DNA of 64,000 nt from DATHTC01 sp963746805 (GTDB taxonomy: Bacteria > Actinomycetota > Thermoleophilia > Gaiellales > Gaiellaceae): NCBI GenBank assembly GCA_963746805.1, contig CAVVCQ010000001.1, forward strand, positions 868,001 to 932,000, read 5' to 3'. Below the pieces are notes generated by a model. That model searched no databases. It was not told where the DNA came from and saw only the letters and a list, made by a program, of their open reading frames with translations. This document shows, piece by piece, positions 41,636 to 50,068 of the stretch (the first letter of the stretch is position 1; every line of letters starts with the position of its first letter). Both the position numbers and the translations under genes were made by a program.

Positions 41636-43067
41636 ATGTCGGTCGTGACCGGTTCCACGTGGACGTCCGTCTCCGAGTACGTGCGCAGCCTCGACCTCGA
41701 TGCGTGGGAGGTCGGCGGCGCCGTGCGCGACGAGCTGCTCGGGATCCCGCACAGGGACACGGACTTCGTCGTCCCGGGCGTCGGACTACGAGGATCTCCG
41801 CGCCAAGCTCGCGCCGCACGGCCGGGTCGAGGACCTGACCGTGAACGGCCGCCATGTCGGCGTCCGGCTCTACCCGCGCGATGCGGACGTGCGGGCGCTG
41901 GCGCCGGCCGGGATCGAGTTCGCGCCGCCTCGTGTCGAGCAGTCGACCGGGCCGGGCCGACACGACTTCGAGATCGTGGCCGACGCGTCGATCCCGCTCG
42001 CGGAGGACATGCGCCGCCGCGACTTCACCGTCAACGCGATCGCGCGCAGCGTCGAGACCGGCGAGCTGCTCGACCCGCTCGACGGCCGCGGCGACATCGA
42101 GCGGCGCGTCCTGCGGACGACGAGCCCGACGAGCTTCCGCGATGACCCGCTGCGCATCGTCCGCGGCCTGCGTCTCGTCTCACAGCTCGGCTTCGAGCCC
42201 GACGAGGACACGCTCCGCCAGATGCGCGAGTGGGCGCCGCAGGTCGCCTACGTGTCGGCGGAGCGGATCGGAGGCGGGCTCGCCGCGGACGGGATGGGCG
42301 AGCTGTCGAAGCTCCTCATCGGGCGCGAGCCGGCGCGGGCGCTGCGCCTGGCGCGCGACACCGGTGTGCTCGTCGCGATCGTGCCGGAGTACGCGCCGGC
42401 GCTCGGCTTCGACCAGGCCAGCCGGTATCACGAGCTTCCCCTCGACGAGCACCACTTCGAAGCGGTGCAGGCCGCGGCCGACGCCGGCGCGCCGCTCGCG
42501 GTCCGGCTCGCGCTGCTCGTGCACGACCTCGGCAAGCCCGAGTCGGCGTGGCGCGGGGACGACGGGCTCCTGCACTACTACGCGAACGAGGAGCTCGGGA
42601 AGCGCGGGCACGAGGACGTCGGCGCCGAGATCGCGTCCGCGGTGTTCGGGCGGCTGCGCTACCCCACCGCGCTTCGCCGCCGCGTGCGCCGGATCGTCCA
42701 GCGGCACATGTTCTTCCCGCCGCGCCATCCCGACCCGGCGCGCGCGCGGCGTTTCCTTGCGCGCCACGGCGAGACGCTCGCGCTCGACCTGCTCGCGCAC
42801 AAGGAGGCCGACCTGAAGGGCAAGGGCACCGAGCCCGAGGAGGACCTCGCGCTCGTGGCCGCCTTCCGCGACCTCGTCATTGCCGAGCGAGAGCAGCCGC
42901 ACCAGCTGCGCGACCTGGCCATCACCGGGGACGACCTGCTCGCACTCGGCTACCGCCCGGGACCGGTGATCGGCGAGACGCTGGAGCGGCTCCTGCACGA
43001 GGTCGTCGGCGACCCATCGTTGAACCGGCGGGAGTGGCTCCTGCACGAGGCGGAGCGGCTGCGGTGA
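41636..43067 (+). CDS. cca: CCA-adding tRNA nucleotidyltransferase with HD domain (apparent frameshift)
   Basis: Adds or repairs the 3' CCA of tRNA. The head domain has WEVGGAVRDELLG and the metal pair DTDFVV; after the shift come RRDFTVNAIA, a neck domain (IVRGLRLVSQLGFEPDEDT) and a C-terminal HD domain (LLVHDLGKPESAW). The frame changes between DFVVPGV and DYEDLRAK: at about 41781-41785 the sequence reads TCGGAC where TCGAC would give a continuous protein of about 476 residues. The enzyme is normally essential and everything else is intact, so a one-base sequence error is the simplest reading. ATG at 41636; GTG 41645 possible. Confidence 0.86.
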
Positions 43068-43765
43068 TCCGCTGGGAGGTCGCAGGCCCGTACGCCGTCG
43101 TCTTCACCGGCCGTGAAGGCGGTGTCTCCGAGGGAGCGTTCGCCTCGCTGAACCTCGGGCTCGCGACCGACGACCGGCCCGAGCACGTCCACGAGAACCG
43201 GCGCCGGGTCGTGACGTCGCTCGGGGCCGACCCGGAGGCGCTCGCGCTCAACCGCCAGGTCCACGGCGCGACCGTCATCCGGGCGCGCGCCGGGAGCCGA
43301 GGCCAGGTCGAGGGCGACGCGCTCTGGACCGACGAGCCGGGGCTCCCGGTCGGCGCGCTCACCGCCGACTGCGTCCCGATCGCCCTCGTCCGCGAGGCGG
43401 GGGAGCGGCCGGCCGTCGCCGTTGTCCACGCCGGCTGGCGCGGGCTCCTGGCCGGCGTCGTCCCCGCGGCCGTCGAAACGCTCGGCGGGAAGGTCGCTGC
43501 CGCGGTCGGACCGGCGATCGGGCCCTGCTGCTTCGAGATCGGCGACGAGGTTGCGCGTCCGCTTCGCGCCGCGTTCGGCGCCGACGTCGTCCGCGAGCGC
43601 CGCGGCGACCTGCCGCTCGCGACCGAGCGGGCCCTGCGCGCGGCCGGGGTCGCGACGGTCGAGCGGTTCGACGCCTGCACGGCCTGCGAGCGCGAGCGCT
43701 TCTTCTCGCACCGCCGCGACGCGGGCGTGACGGGGAGACAGGGTGTTCTCGGGCTTGTCGGCTGA
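43064..43765 (+). CDS. pgeF: peptidoglycan editing factor PgeF / laccase-domain protein (YfiH, YlmD)
   Basis: 233 residues. The Cu/Zn-site residues of this fold are visible: His in LNRQVHGAT, Cys in TADCVPI and His in VVHAGWRG, followed by GPAIGPCCFEIG. Such proteins were called multicopper polyphenol oxidases; in E. coli the homologue trims mis-incorporated muropeptides. The GTG overlaps the cca stop (GTGA), and the 3' end overlaps yggS by 23 bp. Position next to yggS-sepF-yggT is the standard division-gene neighbourhood. Confidence 0.94.
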   Translation: MIRWEVAGPYAVVFTGREGGVSEGAFASLNLGLATDDRPEHVHENRRRVVTSLGADPEALALNRQVHGATVIRARAGSRGQVEGDALWTDEPGLPVGALTADCVPIALVREAGERPAVAVVHAGWRGLLAGVVPAAVETLGGKVAAAVGPAIGPCCFEIGDEVARPLRAAFGADVVRERRGDLPLATERALRAAGVATVERFDACTACERERFFSHRRDAGVTGRQGVLGLVG

Positions 43766-44363
43766 CACCGTGCGGGCGAACCTCGCCCGGATCCGCGAGG
43801 AGGTCGGTCCTGCGGTCACGATCGTCGCCGCGACGAAGTACGTCGGCCTCGAGGACATGGCCGTCCTGGCCGAGGCCGGGGTGGAGGTCGTCGGCGAGAA
43901 CCGCGCGCAGGACCTGCAGGCCAAGCACGCGCGCCACGCGGACGACTTCCGCTGGCATTTCATCGGCCACCTCCAGTCAAACAAGGCCAAGGTGCTGAAC
44001 GCGACCTGCGAGCTCGTCCACTCGCTCTCGTCGTCGTCCGCGGCCGGGCGCCTGACCGTGCCTGCCCTCGTCGAGGTCAACCTCTCGGGCGAGCCGTCCA
44101 AGTCCGGGATCGCGCCCGAGGAGCTCGCCGCGTTCCTCGACGCCGTGCCGTGCGAGATCCGGGGCCTGATGACGATGCCGCCCGCGACCGGCGACCCCGA
44201 GCACTCCCGCCCGTGGTTCGCGCGCCTGCGCGAGCTCGCCGAGCGGCACGGCCTGCGCGAGTTGTCGATGGGCACGAGCCAGGACTTCCGCATCGCGGCG
44301 GAGGAGGGCGCAACGCTCGTCCGTGTGGGCAACGTGCTCTACGCGGACTACCATTCCCGCTGA
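43743..44363 (+). CDS. YggS/YlmE-family PLP-binding homeostasis protein
   Basis: 206 residues, alanine-racemase-like barrel without the second domain. The PLP Lys is in VAATKYV; the barrel continues with VVGENRAQDL, WHFIGHLQSNKAK and LVEVNLSGEPSKSG, ending SMGTSQDFRIAAEEGATLVRVGNVLY. It controls PLP and amino/keto-acid balance. It is about 15-20 residues short of the usual length: the helix between VHSLSSSSAAGR and LTVPALVEV is abbreviated. GTG 43743 overlaps pgeF. Confidence 0.93.
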   Translation: MFSGLSADTVRANLARIREEVGPAVTIVAATKYVGLEDMAVLAEAGVEVVGENRAQDLQAKHARHADDFRWHFIGHLQSNKAKVLNATCELVHSLSSSSAAGRLTVPALVEVNLSGEPSKSGIAPEELAAFLDAVPCEIRGLMTMPPATGDPEHSRPWFARLRELAERHGLRELSMGTSQDFRIAAEEGATLVRVGNVLYADYHSR

Positions 44364-44365
44364 CC

Positions 44366-44962
44366 ATGGGCTTCGCCGACGTCTGGAACCGCACGCTCGT
44401 CTACTTCGGGATCGCCGAGGAGGACGACGACTGGGACGAGGACGGCTACGTGACCGAGGAGGAGCTCGAGGGCCGCTACCGCGAGCGCCCGAACGTGCGC
44501 CGGCTGGCGCCGCGGCGCGCCGCGCGCGGGGCGGAGTACGACGACTGGACCGACCCGTCCGGCGACGACGTGTCGCCGACCGACCGCACCGCCGTCGTTC
44601 CGGCCGAGCGGCCCCGCCGGTCCGAGCGGACGGCCGAGCGCCCGCGCCTGCGCAGCGTGGACGCGGTGCCCCTGGGCGCGGCGGCGAAGGTGCACCTGGT
44701 GATCCCGCGGAGCTTCAACGACGCGCAGCAGGTCGCGGACCGGTTCAAGGACGGGATCCCGGTGATCCTCAACCTGCAGAACGCCGACGCCGAGCTTTCC
44801 AAGCGCATGATCGACTTCGCCAGCGGGCTCACCTACGCGCTCGACGGAGGCATGCAACGCGTGGCGGACAAGGTCTTCCTGCTGACCCCTCGCAACGTCG
44901 AGGTCTCCGCCGAGGAGCGGGCGAAGATCATCGAACGCGGCGGCTTCTTCAACCAGCTCTGA
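44366..44962 (+). CDS. sepF: cell division protein SepF
   Basis: 198 residues. N-terminal amphipathic membrane-binding helix (GFADVWNRTLVYFGI), acidic and Arg/Glu linker (20-105), and the C-terminal SepF domain that binds FtsZ: VHLVIPRSFNDAQQVADRFKD, VILNLQNADAELSKRMIDFASGL and the final VFLLTPRNVEVSAEE. In Actinobacteria SepF is the main membrane anchor for FtsZ because FtsA is absent. ATG at 44366, 2 bp after yggS. Confidence 0.96.
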   Translation: MGFADVWNRTLVYFGIAEEDDDWDEDGYVTEEELEGRYRERPNVRRLAPRRAARGAEYDDWTDPSGDDVSPTDRTAVVPAERPRRSERTAERPRLRSVDAVPLGAAAKVHLVIPRSFNDAQQVADRFKDGIPVILNLQNADAELSKRMIDFASGLTYALDGGMQRVADKVFLLTPRNVEVSAEERAKIIERGGFFNQL

Positions 44963-44993
44963 CCCGCTCAGGGCGCAAGGAGGAGCCGCAGAC

Positions 44994-45317
44994 GTGCCGA
45001 ACACCGACGCGATGGGCGTGACCGCCACTGCTCCCCTGGCCGCCGTCGCAGACTCGATCGCGAGCTTCGTCGACGTGTTCGTGTTCGTCTACGTGCTGCT
45101 GATCCTCGCGTACGTGATCACCTCGTGGATCCGGCTGCCGTACTCGCCGTGGCTCAACCGGGTGCAGCGCTTCCTGTACGACGTGTGCGAGCCCTACCTG
45201 CGGCTCTTCCGCCGGATCGTCCCGCAGGTCGGCCCGCTCGACCTCTCGCCGATGGTGGCGGTGATCGTCCTCCTGATCGTCCAGAGCGTCGTCGTCCGGC
45301 TCCTGACGGAGCTGTAG
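44994..45317 (+). CDS. YggT/YlmG-family membrane protein
   Basis: 107 residues with two membrane helices (VDVFVFVYVLLILAYVITSW and MVAVIVLLIVQSVVVRLL) separated by the conserved WLNRVQRFLYDVCEPYLRLFRRIVP segment. The family is linked to division and membrane organisation. GTG at 44994 behind AAGGAGGAG. Its place after sepF is conserved in Gram-positive bacteria. Confidence 0.94.
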   Translation: MPNTDAMGVTATAPLAAVADSIASFVDVFVFVYVLLILAYVITSWIRLPYSPWLNRVQRFLYDVCEPYLRLFRRIVPQVGPLDLSPMVAVIVLLIVQSVVVRLLTEL

Positions 45318-45330
45318 AGAGGAGGCTGCG

Positions 45331-45804
45331 GTGTCCCTCACCCCGGTCGAGGTCAGACACGTCAGGTTCACCCGCCGCCCGTTCGGCTACAGGCGCGCAT
45401 CCGTCGAGCAGGTCCTGCTCGACGTCGCCGACAGCTTCGAAGACGTCTGGCGCTCGCGCGCGGACCTCGCCGACCGCGTCGAGGCGCTCGAGGGCGAGCT
45501 CGTCCGGCACAAGGAGCTCGAAACGCTGCTGCGCACGACGCTCGTGTCGGCCGAGCGCACCGCCTCGGAGCTGAAGGAGCAGGCGAAGCGCGAGGCCGGC
45601 CGCGTGGTCGAGGAGGCCCACGCCGAGGCGCGGGCGGTGCTTCGCGAGGCCGCGGCCGAGCGCGAGCGGCTCGAGCGGGAGTCCCGGCGCATCCGGTCGC
45701 TGCTCCGTTCCGCCCTCGACACCGTGGAAGTGACGGACGACGAGGACGACGAAGACGACGAAGACGAGGTCGGGCCGGCCCCGGAGCACTGGGAAGCGGC
45801 CTAG
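45331..45804 (+). CDS. DivIVA-domain protein
   Basis: 157 residues. The N-terminal VRHVRFTRRPFGYRRASVEQVLLDVADSFEDVW is the DivIVA membrane/curvature-binding segment, followed by one long coiled coil (about 50-130, KEQAKREAGRVVEEAHAEAR) and an Asp/Glu tail (TDDEDDEDDEDE). It should be a polar or septal scaffold. It is shorter than mycobacterial Wag31. GTG at 45331 follows GAGAGGAGG; 13 bp after yggT. Confidence 0.92.
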   Translation: MSLTPVEVRHVRFTRRPFGYRRASVEQVLLDVADSFEDVWRSRADLADRVEALEGELVRHKELETLLRTTLVSAERTASELKEQAKREAGRVVEEAHAEARAVLREAAAERERLERESRRIRSLLRSALDTVEVTDDEDDEDDEDEVGPAPEHWEAA

Positions 45805-45810
45805 CGGGGC

Positions 45811-45816
45811 TACGAT
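45811..45816 (+). promoter_or_regulatory. -10 box of the YggU gene
   Basis: TACGAT, 6 nt before the GTG at 45823; no Shine-Dalgarno. Confidence 0.4.
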
Positions 45817-45822
45817 CCGAGG

Positions 45823-46116
45823 GTGACGACCTCGGCACGGTTGCGGCTCCGGGTCGTTCCCGGAGCGAGGCGGGACGCCTTCGTGGGCCGGTACGGCGAC
45901 GGCTGGAAGGTCCGCGTCGCGGCGCCGCCCGAGCGCGGTGCGGCCAATCGCGCCGTCCTGAAGCTCGTCGCGCGGACGCTCGACGTCCCCCAGGGGACGG
46001 TCACGCTCGTTTCGGGCCAGGCGTCCCGTGACAAGATCGTGGAGCTCTCCGGCATCGACGCCAGCGAGCTCGACGGCCGCCTGGCTTCGGCGGAGAAGGA
46101 GGATTCGCCCCGATGA
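45823..46116 (+). CDS. DUF167/YggU-family protein
   Basis: 97 residues: LRLRVVPGARRDAFVG, VRVAAPPERGAANRAVLKLVARTL, VTLVSGQASRDKIVELSGI. These are the conserved blocks of the small alpha/beta DUF167 fold, whose function is unknown. The 3' end overlaps the DksA-like gene by 4 bp (ATGA). Confidence 0.94.
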   Translation: MTTSARLRLRVVPGARRDAFVGRYGDGWKVRVAAPPERGAANRAVLKLVARTLDVPQGTVTLVSGQASRDKIVELSGIDASELDGRLASAEKEDSPR

Positions 46117-46493
46117 GCATCGACACCGAGCACTTCCGCGCGCGGTTGCAGGACGAGCGCCGTCGCGTGGCGGAGGCCCTCGAGAACCTGGAGCGGGAGA
46201 ACACCGGCTCGCTCAGCGACGAGACGGGCGAGCTGAACCCCGGCTTCGACCAGCACCCCGGGGACGTGGCCACGGAGCTGTACGACCGCGAGCTCGAGTA
46301 CACGCTGCACGACGGCGAGCAGGCGCTCCTCGCGCGCATCGACCGCGCCCTCGGCCGGATCGAGGACGGGACGTACGGGAAGTGCGAGCGGTGCGGGAAG
46401 GACATCCCCGTCGAGCGCCTCGAGGCGCGTCCCTGGGCCGAGCTCGACATCGATTGCCAGCGCGAGGTGGAGCGGGCGCTCGGCCGCAGATGA
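46113..46493 (+). CDS. TraR/DksA-family zinc-finger regulator
   Basis: 126 residues: N-terminal coiled coil (about 6-75) and a C-terminal zinc finger CERCGKDIPVERLEARPW...C. The third and fourth ligands are reduced: the last motif is DIDCQRE with one Cys where DksA has CxxC, so zinc binding may be by three Cys plus another residue. Such proteins bind RNA polymerase through its secondary channel, or act as CarD/RbpA-like stress factors in Actinobacteria. Coupled at both ends (ATGA overlaps). Confidence 0.9.
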   Translation: MSIDTEHFRARLQDERRRVAEALENLERENTGSLSDETGELNPGFDQHPGDVATELYDRELEYTLHDGEQALLARIDRALGRIEDGTYGKCERCGKDIPVERLEARPWAELDIDCQREVERALGRR

Positions 46494-47080
46494 GCGAGCC
46501 GGTCGCCGATCCGCCGCGCCGCCCGGCGCCTGCGCCCGACGTGCGTGTCGGGTCGACGCCGAACGCCCTCGAGCCCATCTCCGTCGCGGAGCGCTCGCTC
46601 GCCGCCGGCCTGCGCCAGTGGCTGGCGCTCGGGCTCGTCGCCGTCGCCGCGATCGCCGCCGACCAGGCCACGAAGCAGCTCGTCGGCCGTCAGCTGGAGC
46701 TCGGGCAAGAGACGGCGGCGCTCGGCCCGTTCTCGATCCACCACGTCCAGAACTCGGGGATCGCGTTCGGCTTCTTCCCGACCGCGACGACGATCGTGAT
46801 CGCGCTCACGGGACTCGCCGTGGCGTGGATGCTCGTGTTCTTCGCCCGCTCCGGCGCCCGCCACCCGGTGCTGCCGGTCGGGCTCGGGCTCGTCCTCGGC
46901 GGGAGCGTCGCGAACCTCGTCGACCGCGTCCGGCTCGGGCACGTGACGGACTTCCTCGACTTCACCTTCTGGCCCGCCTTCAACCTCGCGGACATCTTCA
47001 TCGTCGTCGGCGTGGCCGTCCTCCTCGGCGCGATCGTCGCCTCCGACCGCGAGCCGCGGCGCCTCCGCTCGGTCCTCTGA
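46490..47080 (+). CDS. lspA: lipoprotein signal peptidase
   Basis: Aspartic membrane protease that removes prolipoprotein signal peptides; 196 residues. About 45 Pro/Arg-rich residues precede the first helix (WLALGLVAVAAIAADQATKQL). Family motifs: VQNSGIAFGFF, GLVLGGSVANLVDRVRLGHVTDFLDF (first catalytic Asp) and FNLADIFIVVG (second catalytic Asp). Four helices. ATG overlaps the DksA-like stop; the TGA overlaps the likely rluD start. Confidence 0.96.
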   Translation: MSEPVADPPRRPAPAPDVRVGSTPNALEPISVAERSLAAGLRQWLALGLVAVAAIAADQATKQLVGRQLELGQETAALGPFSIHHVQNSGIAFGFFPTATTIVIALTGLAVAWMLVFFARSGARHPVLPVGLGLVLGGSVANLVDRVRLGHVTDFLDFTFWPAFNLADIFIVVGVAVLLGAIVASDREPRRLRSVL

Positions 47081-47979
47081 GAGCGGTCGTTCCCCGGGAG
47101 GCCGCCGGCGCGCGGCTCGACCGCTTCCTCGCCGGTCTGCCGGAGATCGGCTCGCGCGCCGAGGCCGAGCGCCTCGTCGAGGGCGGGCACGTTCTCGTGG
47201 ACGGGACCGCGCGAGCGAAGAGCTTCCGGCTCCTCGGCGGCGAAGACCTCGAGGTCGCCGTGCAGCCGCGCCGCGGCAGCAACCTCGAGCCGGAGGAGAT
47301 GGCGCTCGACGTCGTCTGGGAGGACGAGCACCTCCTCGTCGTGGACAAGCCGGCCGGGCTCGTCGTCCACCCGGGCGCCGGGCACCGGACCGGAACGCTC
47401 GTCCACGGCCTGCTCGCGCACGAGGCCGAGGGCGGGGAGGACCCCGAGCGACCCGGCATCGTCCACCGGCTCGACCGCGACACCTCGGGGCTCCTCGTGG
47501 TCGCGCGCTCGGACCCGGCGCACCGGGCGCTGCAGGAGGCGATCCGCAGCCGCGAGGTGACGCGCGAGTACGTCGCCCTCGTCCGCGGCCGGCCGCGCTC
47601 GTACGCCGGGCGGATCGAGGCGCCGGTCGGCCGTGATCGGAACGAGCCGACCCGGATGGCGCTCGACTCGGCGTCGGCGAGGGAGGCGGTGACGCACTTC
47701 GAGGTCGACGAGCTGCTTCCGGAGCACGCGCTCCTGCGCGTCCGCCTCGAGACGGGCCGCACGCATCAGATCCGCGTGCACCTCGCTGCGATCGGCCTCC
47801 CCGTCGCCGGCGACGCGGTCTACGGCGTCGCGGGCGACCTCGGGCTCGAGCGGCAGTTCCTGCACGCCGCCCGGCTCGCGTTCGAGCACCCCATCACGGC
47901 TGCGCGGGTCGAGGCGGAGTCGCCGTTGCCGGCGGATCTGGAGGCGGCACTGGCGCTGGCGCGGCACCGGCCCGCTTGA
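47077..47979 (+). CDS. rluD: RluD-type 23S rRNA pseudouridine synthase
   Basis: 300 residues: S4 domain at the N-terminus (RLDRFLAGLPEIGSRAEAERLVEGGHVLVDG) and RsuA/RluA catalytic domain with the Asp in VHRLDRDTSGLLVVA and the GRTHQIRVHLAAIG motif. No ATG/GTG/TTG exists in frame between the lspA stop and the S4 domain; CTG at 47077 overlaps the lspA TGA (CTGA), matching the 4-bp overlaps of this operon, and is the best start. The 3' end overlaps the opposite GGDEF gene by 86 bp. Confidence 0.93.
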   Translation: MRAVVPREAAGARLDRFLAGLPEIGSRAEAERLVEGGHVLVDGTARAKSFRLLGGEDLEVAVQPRRGSNLEPEEMALDVVWEDEHLLVVDKPAGLVVHPGAGHRTGTLVHGLLAHEAEGGEDPERPGIVHRLDRDTSGLLVVARSDPAHRALQEAIRSREVTREYVALVRGRPRSYAGRIEAPVGRDRNEPTRMALDSASAREAVTHFEVDELLPEHALLRVRLETGRTHQIRVHLAAIGLPVAGDAVYGVAGDLGLERQFLHAARLAFEHPITAARVEAESPLPADLEAALALARHRPA

Positions 47980-48907
47980 CCTCGTAGAGACGCCGGTCGG
48001 CGGCGCGGAAGAGCGCATCGGCGGCGGCGCCGTCCGTGGGGAAGTGCGCCACGCCGGGGCTCACCGAGAACCCCTGCGGCAGCTCGCCGCCGGCGATCCG
48101 CTCGTCGATCGCGTCGTGCAGCCGCGCCAGGTAGAGGCCGCCCGCGTCGGCCTCGCTCTCGACGAGCGCGACGGAGAACTCGTCGCCGCCCATGCGCCCG
48201 GCCACGTCGTTCCGGCGCAGCGAACCGTCGACCATCGCCGCCACCACCCGGAGCACGCGGTCGCCCTCCGGATGGCCGAGCGTGTCGTTGACCTCCTTGA
48301 ACCGGTCGACGTCGAAGGAGACGAGCGCGAGCCCGTGCCCGTAGCGCGCGGCACGCGCGACCTCGGCCTCGAGCGCGTGCGTGAACGCCTGGTGGTTGAG
48401 GAGCCCCGTGAGCGGGTCCTGCCGGGCCTGGAGGGCGAGCTCGCCCATGGCCCGGTCGAAGTACGCGACGACGCACTCGACGACGAGACGGTCGATCGCG
48501 TCGTCGAGGCGACGCTCGACCTCGAGCACGTCGTCCGCCCCGAGCTCGGCCGCCCGGCGCGCCACGAACCGCCAGAGCACGCGTCGCAGCAGGAGGAACT
48601 CCGTGACGATCTCGCGCGGCGCGAACCCGAGCGCCTCGCGGTTGCGGGCGTGGTCGCGGGCACGTGCGGCGAGCGGGGCGCCCTGCCGCAGCCGCCCCGG
48701 CTGGGGATCCTCGAGCTGCAGCGCGAGCTCTCCGATGAAGATCGGGACATCCCCGAGCTGGCCGAGCCGACCGACGCGGTCGAGCGAGGGCACGGTGTCG
48801 TCGCGCAGGCCCTCCTCCACGGCTTCGAGGGCGAGGTCGAACGAGGCCTCGCGGATCTCGGCGGCGAGGCGGGCGATGGGGTCGACGGGTCGCGGCGCCG
48901 TGCCCAT
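47894..48907 (-). CDS. GGDEF-domain diguanylate cyclase
   Basis: 337 residues: an all-helical N-terminal region (about 10-160, with VPIFIGELALQLEDPQPGRL, a sensor-like bundle) and a GGDEF domain (170-310) with DPLTGLLNHQAF, FDVDRFKEVND, an RxxD inhibitory-site pattern (RRND) and an intact GRMGGDEFSVAL active site. It should make c-di-GMP. The Pro-rich last 20 residues are encoded opposite the end of rluD. It interrupts the core-gene block on the other strand, between rluD and rpsB. No membrane segment. Confidence 0.93.
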   Translation of the reverse strand: MGTAPRPVDPIARLAAEIREASFDLALEAVEEGLRDDTVPSLDRVGRLGQLGDVPIFIGELALQLEDPQPGRLRQGAPLAARARDHARNREALGFAPREIVTEFLLLRRVLWRFVARRAAELGADDVLEVERRLDDAIDRLVVECVVAYFDRAMGELALQARQDPLTGLLNHQAFTHALEAEVARAARYGHGLALVSFDVDRFKEVNDTLGHPEGDRVLRVVAAMVDGSLRRNDVAGRMGGDEFSVALVESEADAGGLYLARLHDAIDERIAGGELPQGFSVSPGVAHFPTDGAAADALFRAADRRLYEVKRAGAAPAPVPPPDPPATATPPRPAQP

Positions 48908-49054
48908 CACCGGAGAATACGAGCCGAATCGGCTACGATGCAGGCGCTTTTCGTCCCCGATCCGGCGGGACGACCCTCGTGGCGGGTGCCGGCCTCTGCG
49001 GCCGGTTCCACGCGGGCCTGCCGGCCGATGCACCGCAACCGAGAAGGAGTCACC

Positions 49055-50068
49055 ATGGCAGTCGCCAGCATGCGCGAGCTGCTGGAGGCCGGGGTCCACT
49101 TCGGCCACCAGACGCGACGCTGGAACCCCAAGATGCGCCGGTACATCTACGCCGAGCGCGGTGGGATCTACATCATCGACCTGACGCAGACCCAGGAGCT
49201 GCTGCAGGAGGCATACGACTTCGCGCGCAACGTCGCCGAGCGCAACGGGACCGTCCTGTTCGTCGGCACGAAGAAGCAGGCCCAGGACGCGATCTCCCGT
49301 GAGGCGGGCCGCGCCGGGATGCCGTATGTGAACTACCGCTGGCTCGGCGGTCTGCTCACGAACTGGCGCACGATGTCGAACCGGATCGAGCGCCTTCACG
49401 AGCTGCGCCGGCTCAAGTCCGACGGGCAGCTCGAGCTGCTCCCGTCGAAGGAGCGGATCAGCATGCTCGCCGAGCTCGAGAAGCTCGACGCGAACCTCGG
49501 CGGCGTGGCCGACCTGCGCCGGCAGCCGGACGCGGCCTTCATCGTCGACCTGCGCAAGGAGGCGCTCGCGGTGAAGGAGGCGCGGCGGCTCGGGATGCCG
49601 GTCATCGGGCTCGTCGACACGAACGCCGACCCGGACGAGGCGGACTACGTCGTCCCCGGCAACGACGACGCGATCCGCGCCTGCGACCTGATCACGCGCG
49701 TGATCGCCGACGGCGTCATCGCCGGGAAGCAGCGCGTCACGCCGCAGGAAATGGCACCGCGGCGCGAACGGCCGGCCGAAGTCGCCGCCGCGAACGGCGA
49801 GCCGGAGACGGTTGTCCCGGCGGAGCCGGAGGCGGTTATCGCGGCGGAGCCGGAGGCGGTTGTCCCGGCGGAGCCGGAGGCGGTTGCCCCGGCGGAGCCG
49901 GAGGTCACCGCGGCGCCCGAAGCCGAGGCGCCCGTCGTCGAGACCGAGGCTCCGGCGGCGCCCGAGCCGGCGGCGCAGGCCGAGGAGCCGAGCGAGCTCC
50001 CGTCCGAGCCCGAGCCGACCACCGAGACCGTGAGCGAGACCACGACCGAGACGACGGAGGAGAGCTAG
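49055..50068 (+). CDS. rpsB: 30S ribosomal protein S2 with long acidic C-terminal tail
   Basis: Core S2 fold in residues 1-228 (MRELLEAGVHFGHQTRRWNP, FVGTKKQAQD, NYRWLGGLLTNW, PVIGLVDTNADP). About 105 residues follow that are Glu/Pro/Ala-rich, built from a repeated EPEAV-PA unit (24-bp DNA repeats, 49799-49918). Extended S2 tails occur in some Actinobacteria. GAAGGAG lies 10 nt before the ATG; a TACGAT box at 48933 is a candidate promoter with a leader of about 120 nt. tsf follows with no gap. Confidence 0.97.
   Translation: MAVASMRELLEAGVHFGHQTRRWNPKMRRYIYAERGGIYIIDLTQTQELLQEAYDFARNVAERNGTVLFVGTKKQAQDAISREAGRAGMPYVNYRWLGGLLTNWRTMSNRIERLHELRRLKSDGQLELLPSKERISMLAELEKLDANLGGVADLRRQPDAAFIVDLRKEALAVKEARRLGMPVIGLVDTNADPDEADYVVPGNDDAIRACDLITRVIADGVIAGKQRVTPQEMAPRRERPAEVAAANGEPETVVPAEPEAVIAAEPEAVVPAEPEAVAPAEPEVTAAPEAEAPVVETEAPAAPEPAAQAEEPSELPSEPEPTTETVSETTTETTEES
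49799..49918 (+). repeat. 24-bp tandem repeats in rpsB
   Basis: Five consecutive 24-bp units starting GAGCCGGAG, each coding for an 8-residue Glu-Pro-Glu-x-Val/Thr unit, with a few substitutions; the last is the most diverged. In-frame length variation is possible. Confidence 0.75.

Noticed and set aside
49799..49918. Short regular repeats as a possible CRISPR array
   Set aside because: The units are directly tandem with no spacers and lie in frame within rpsB.
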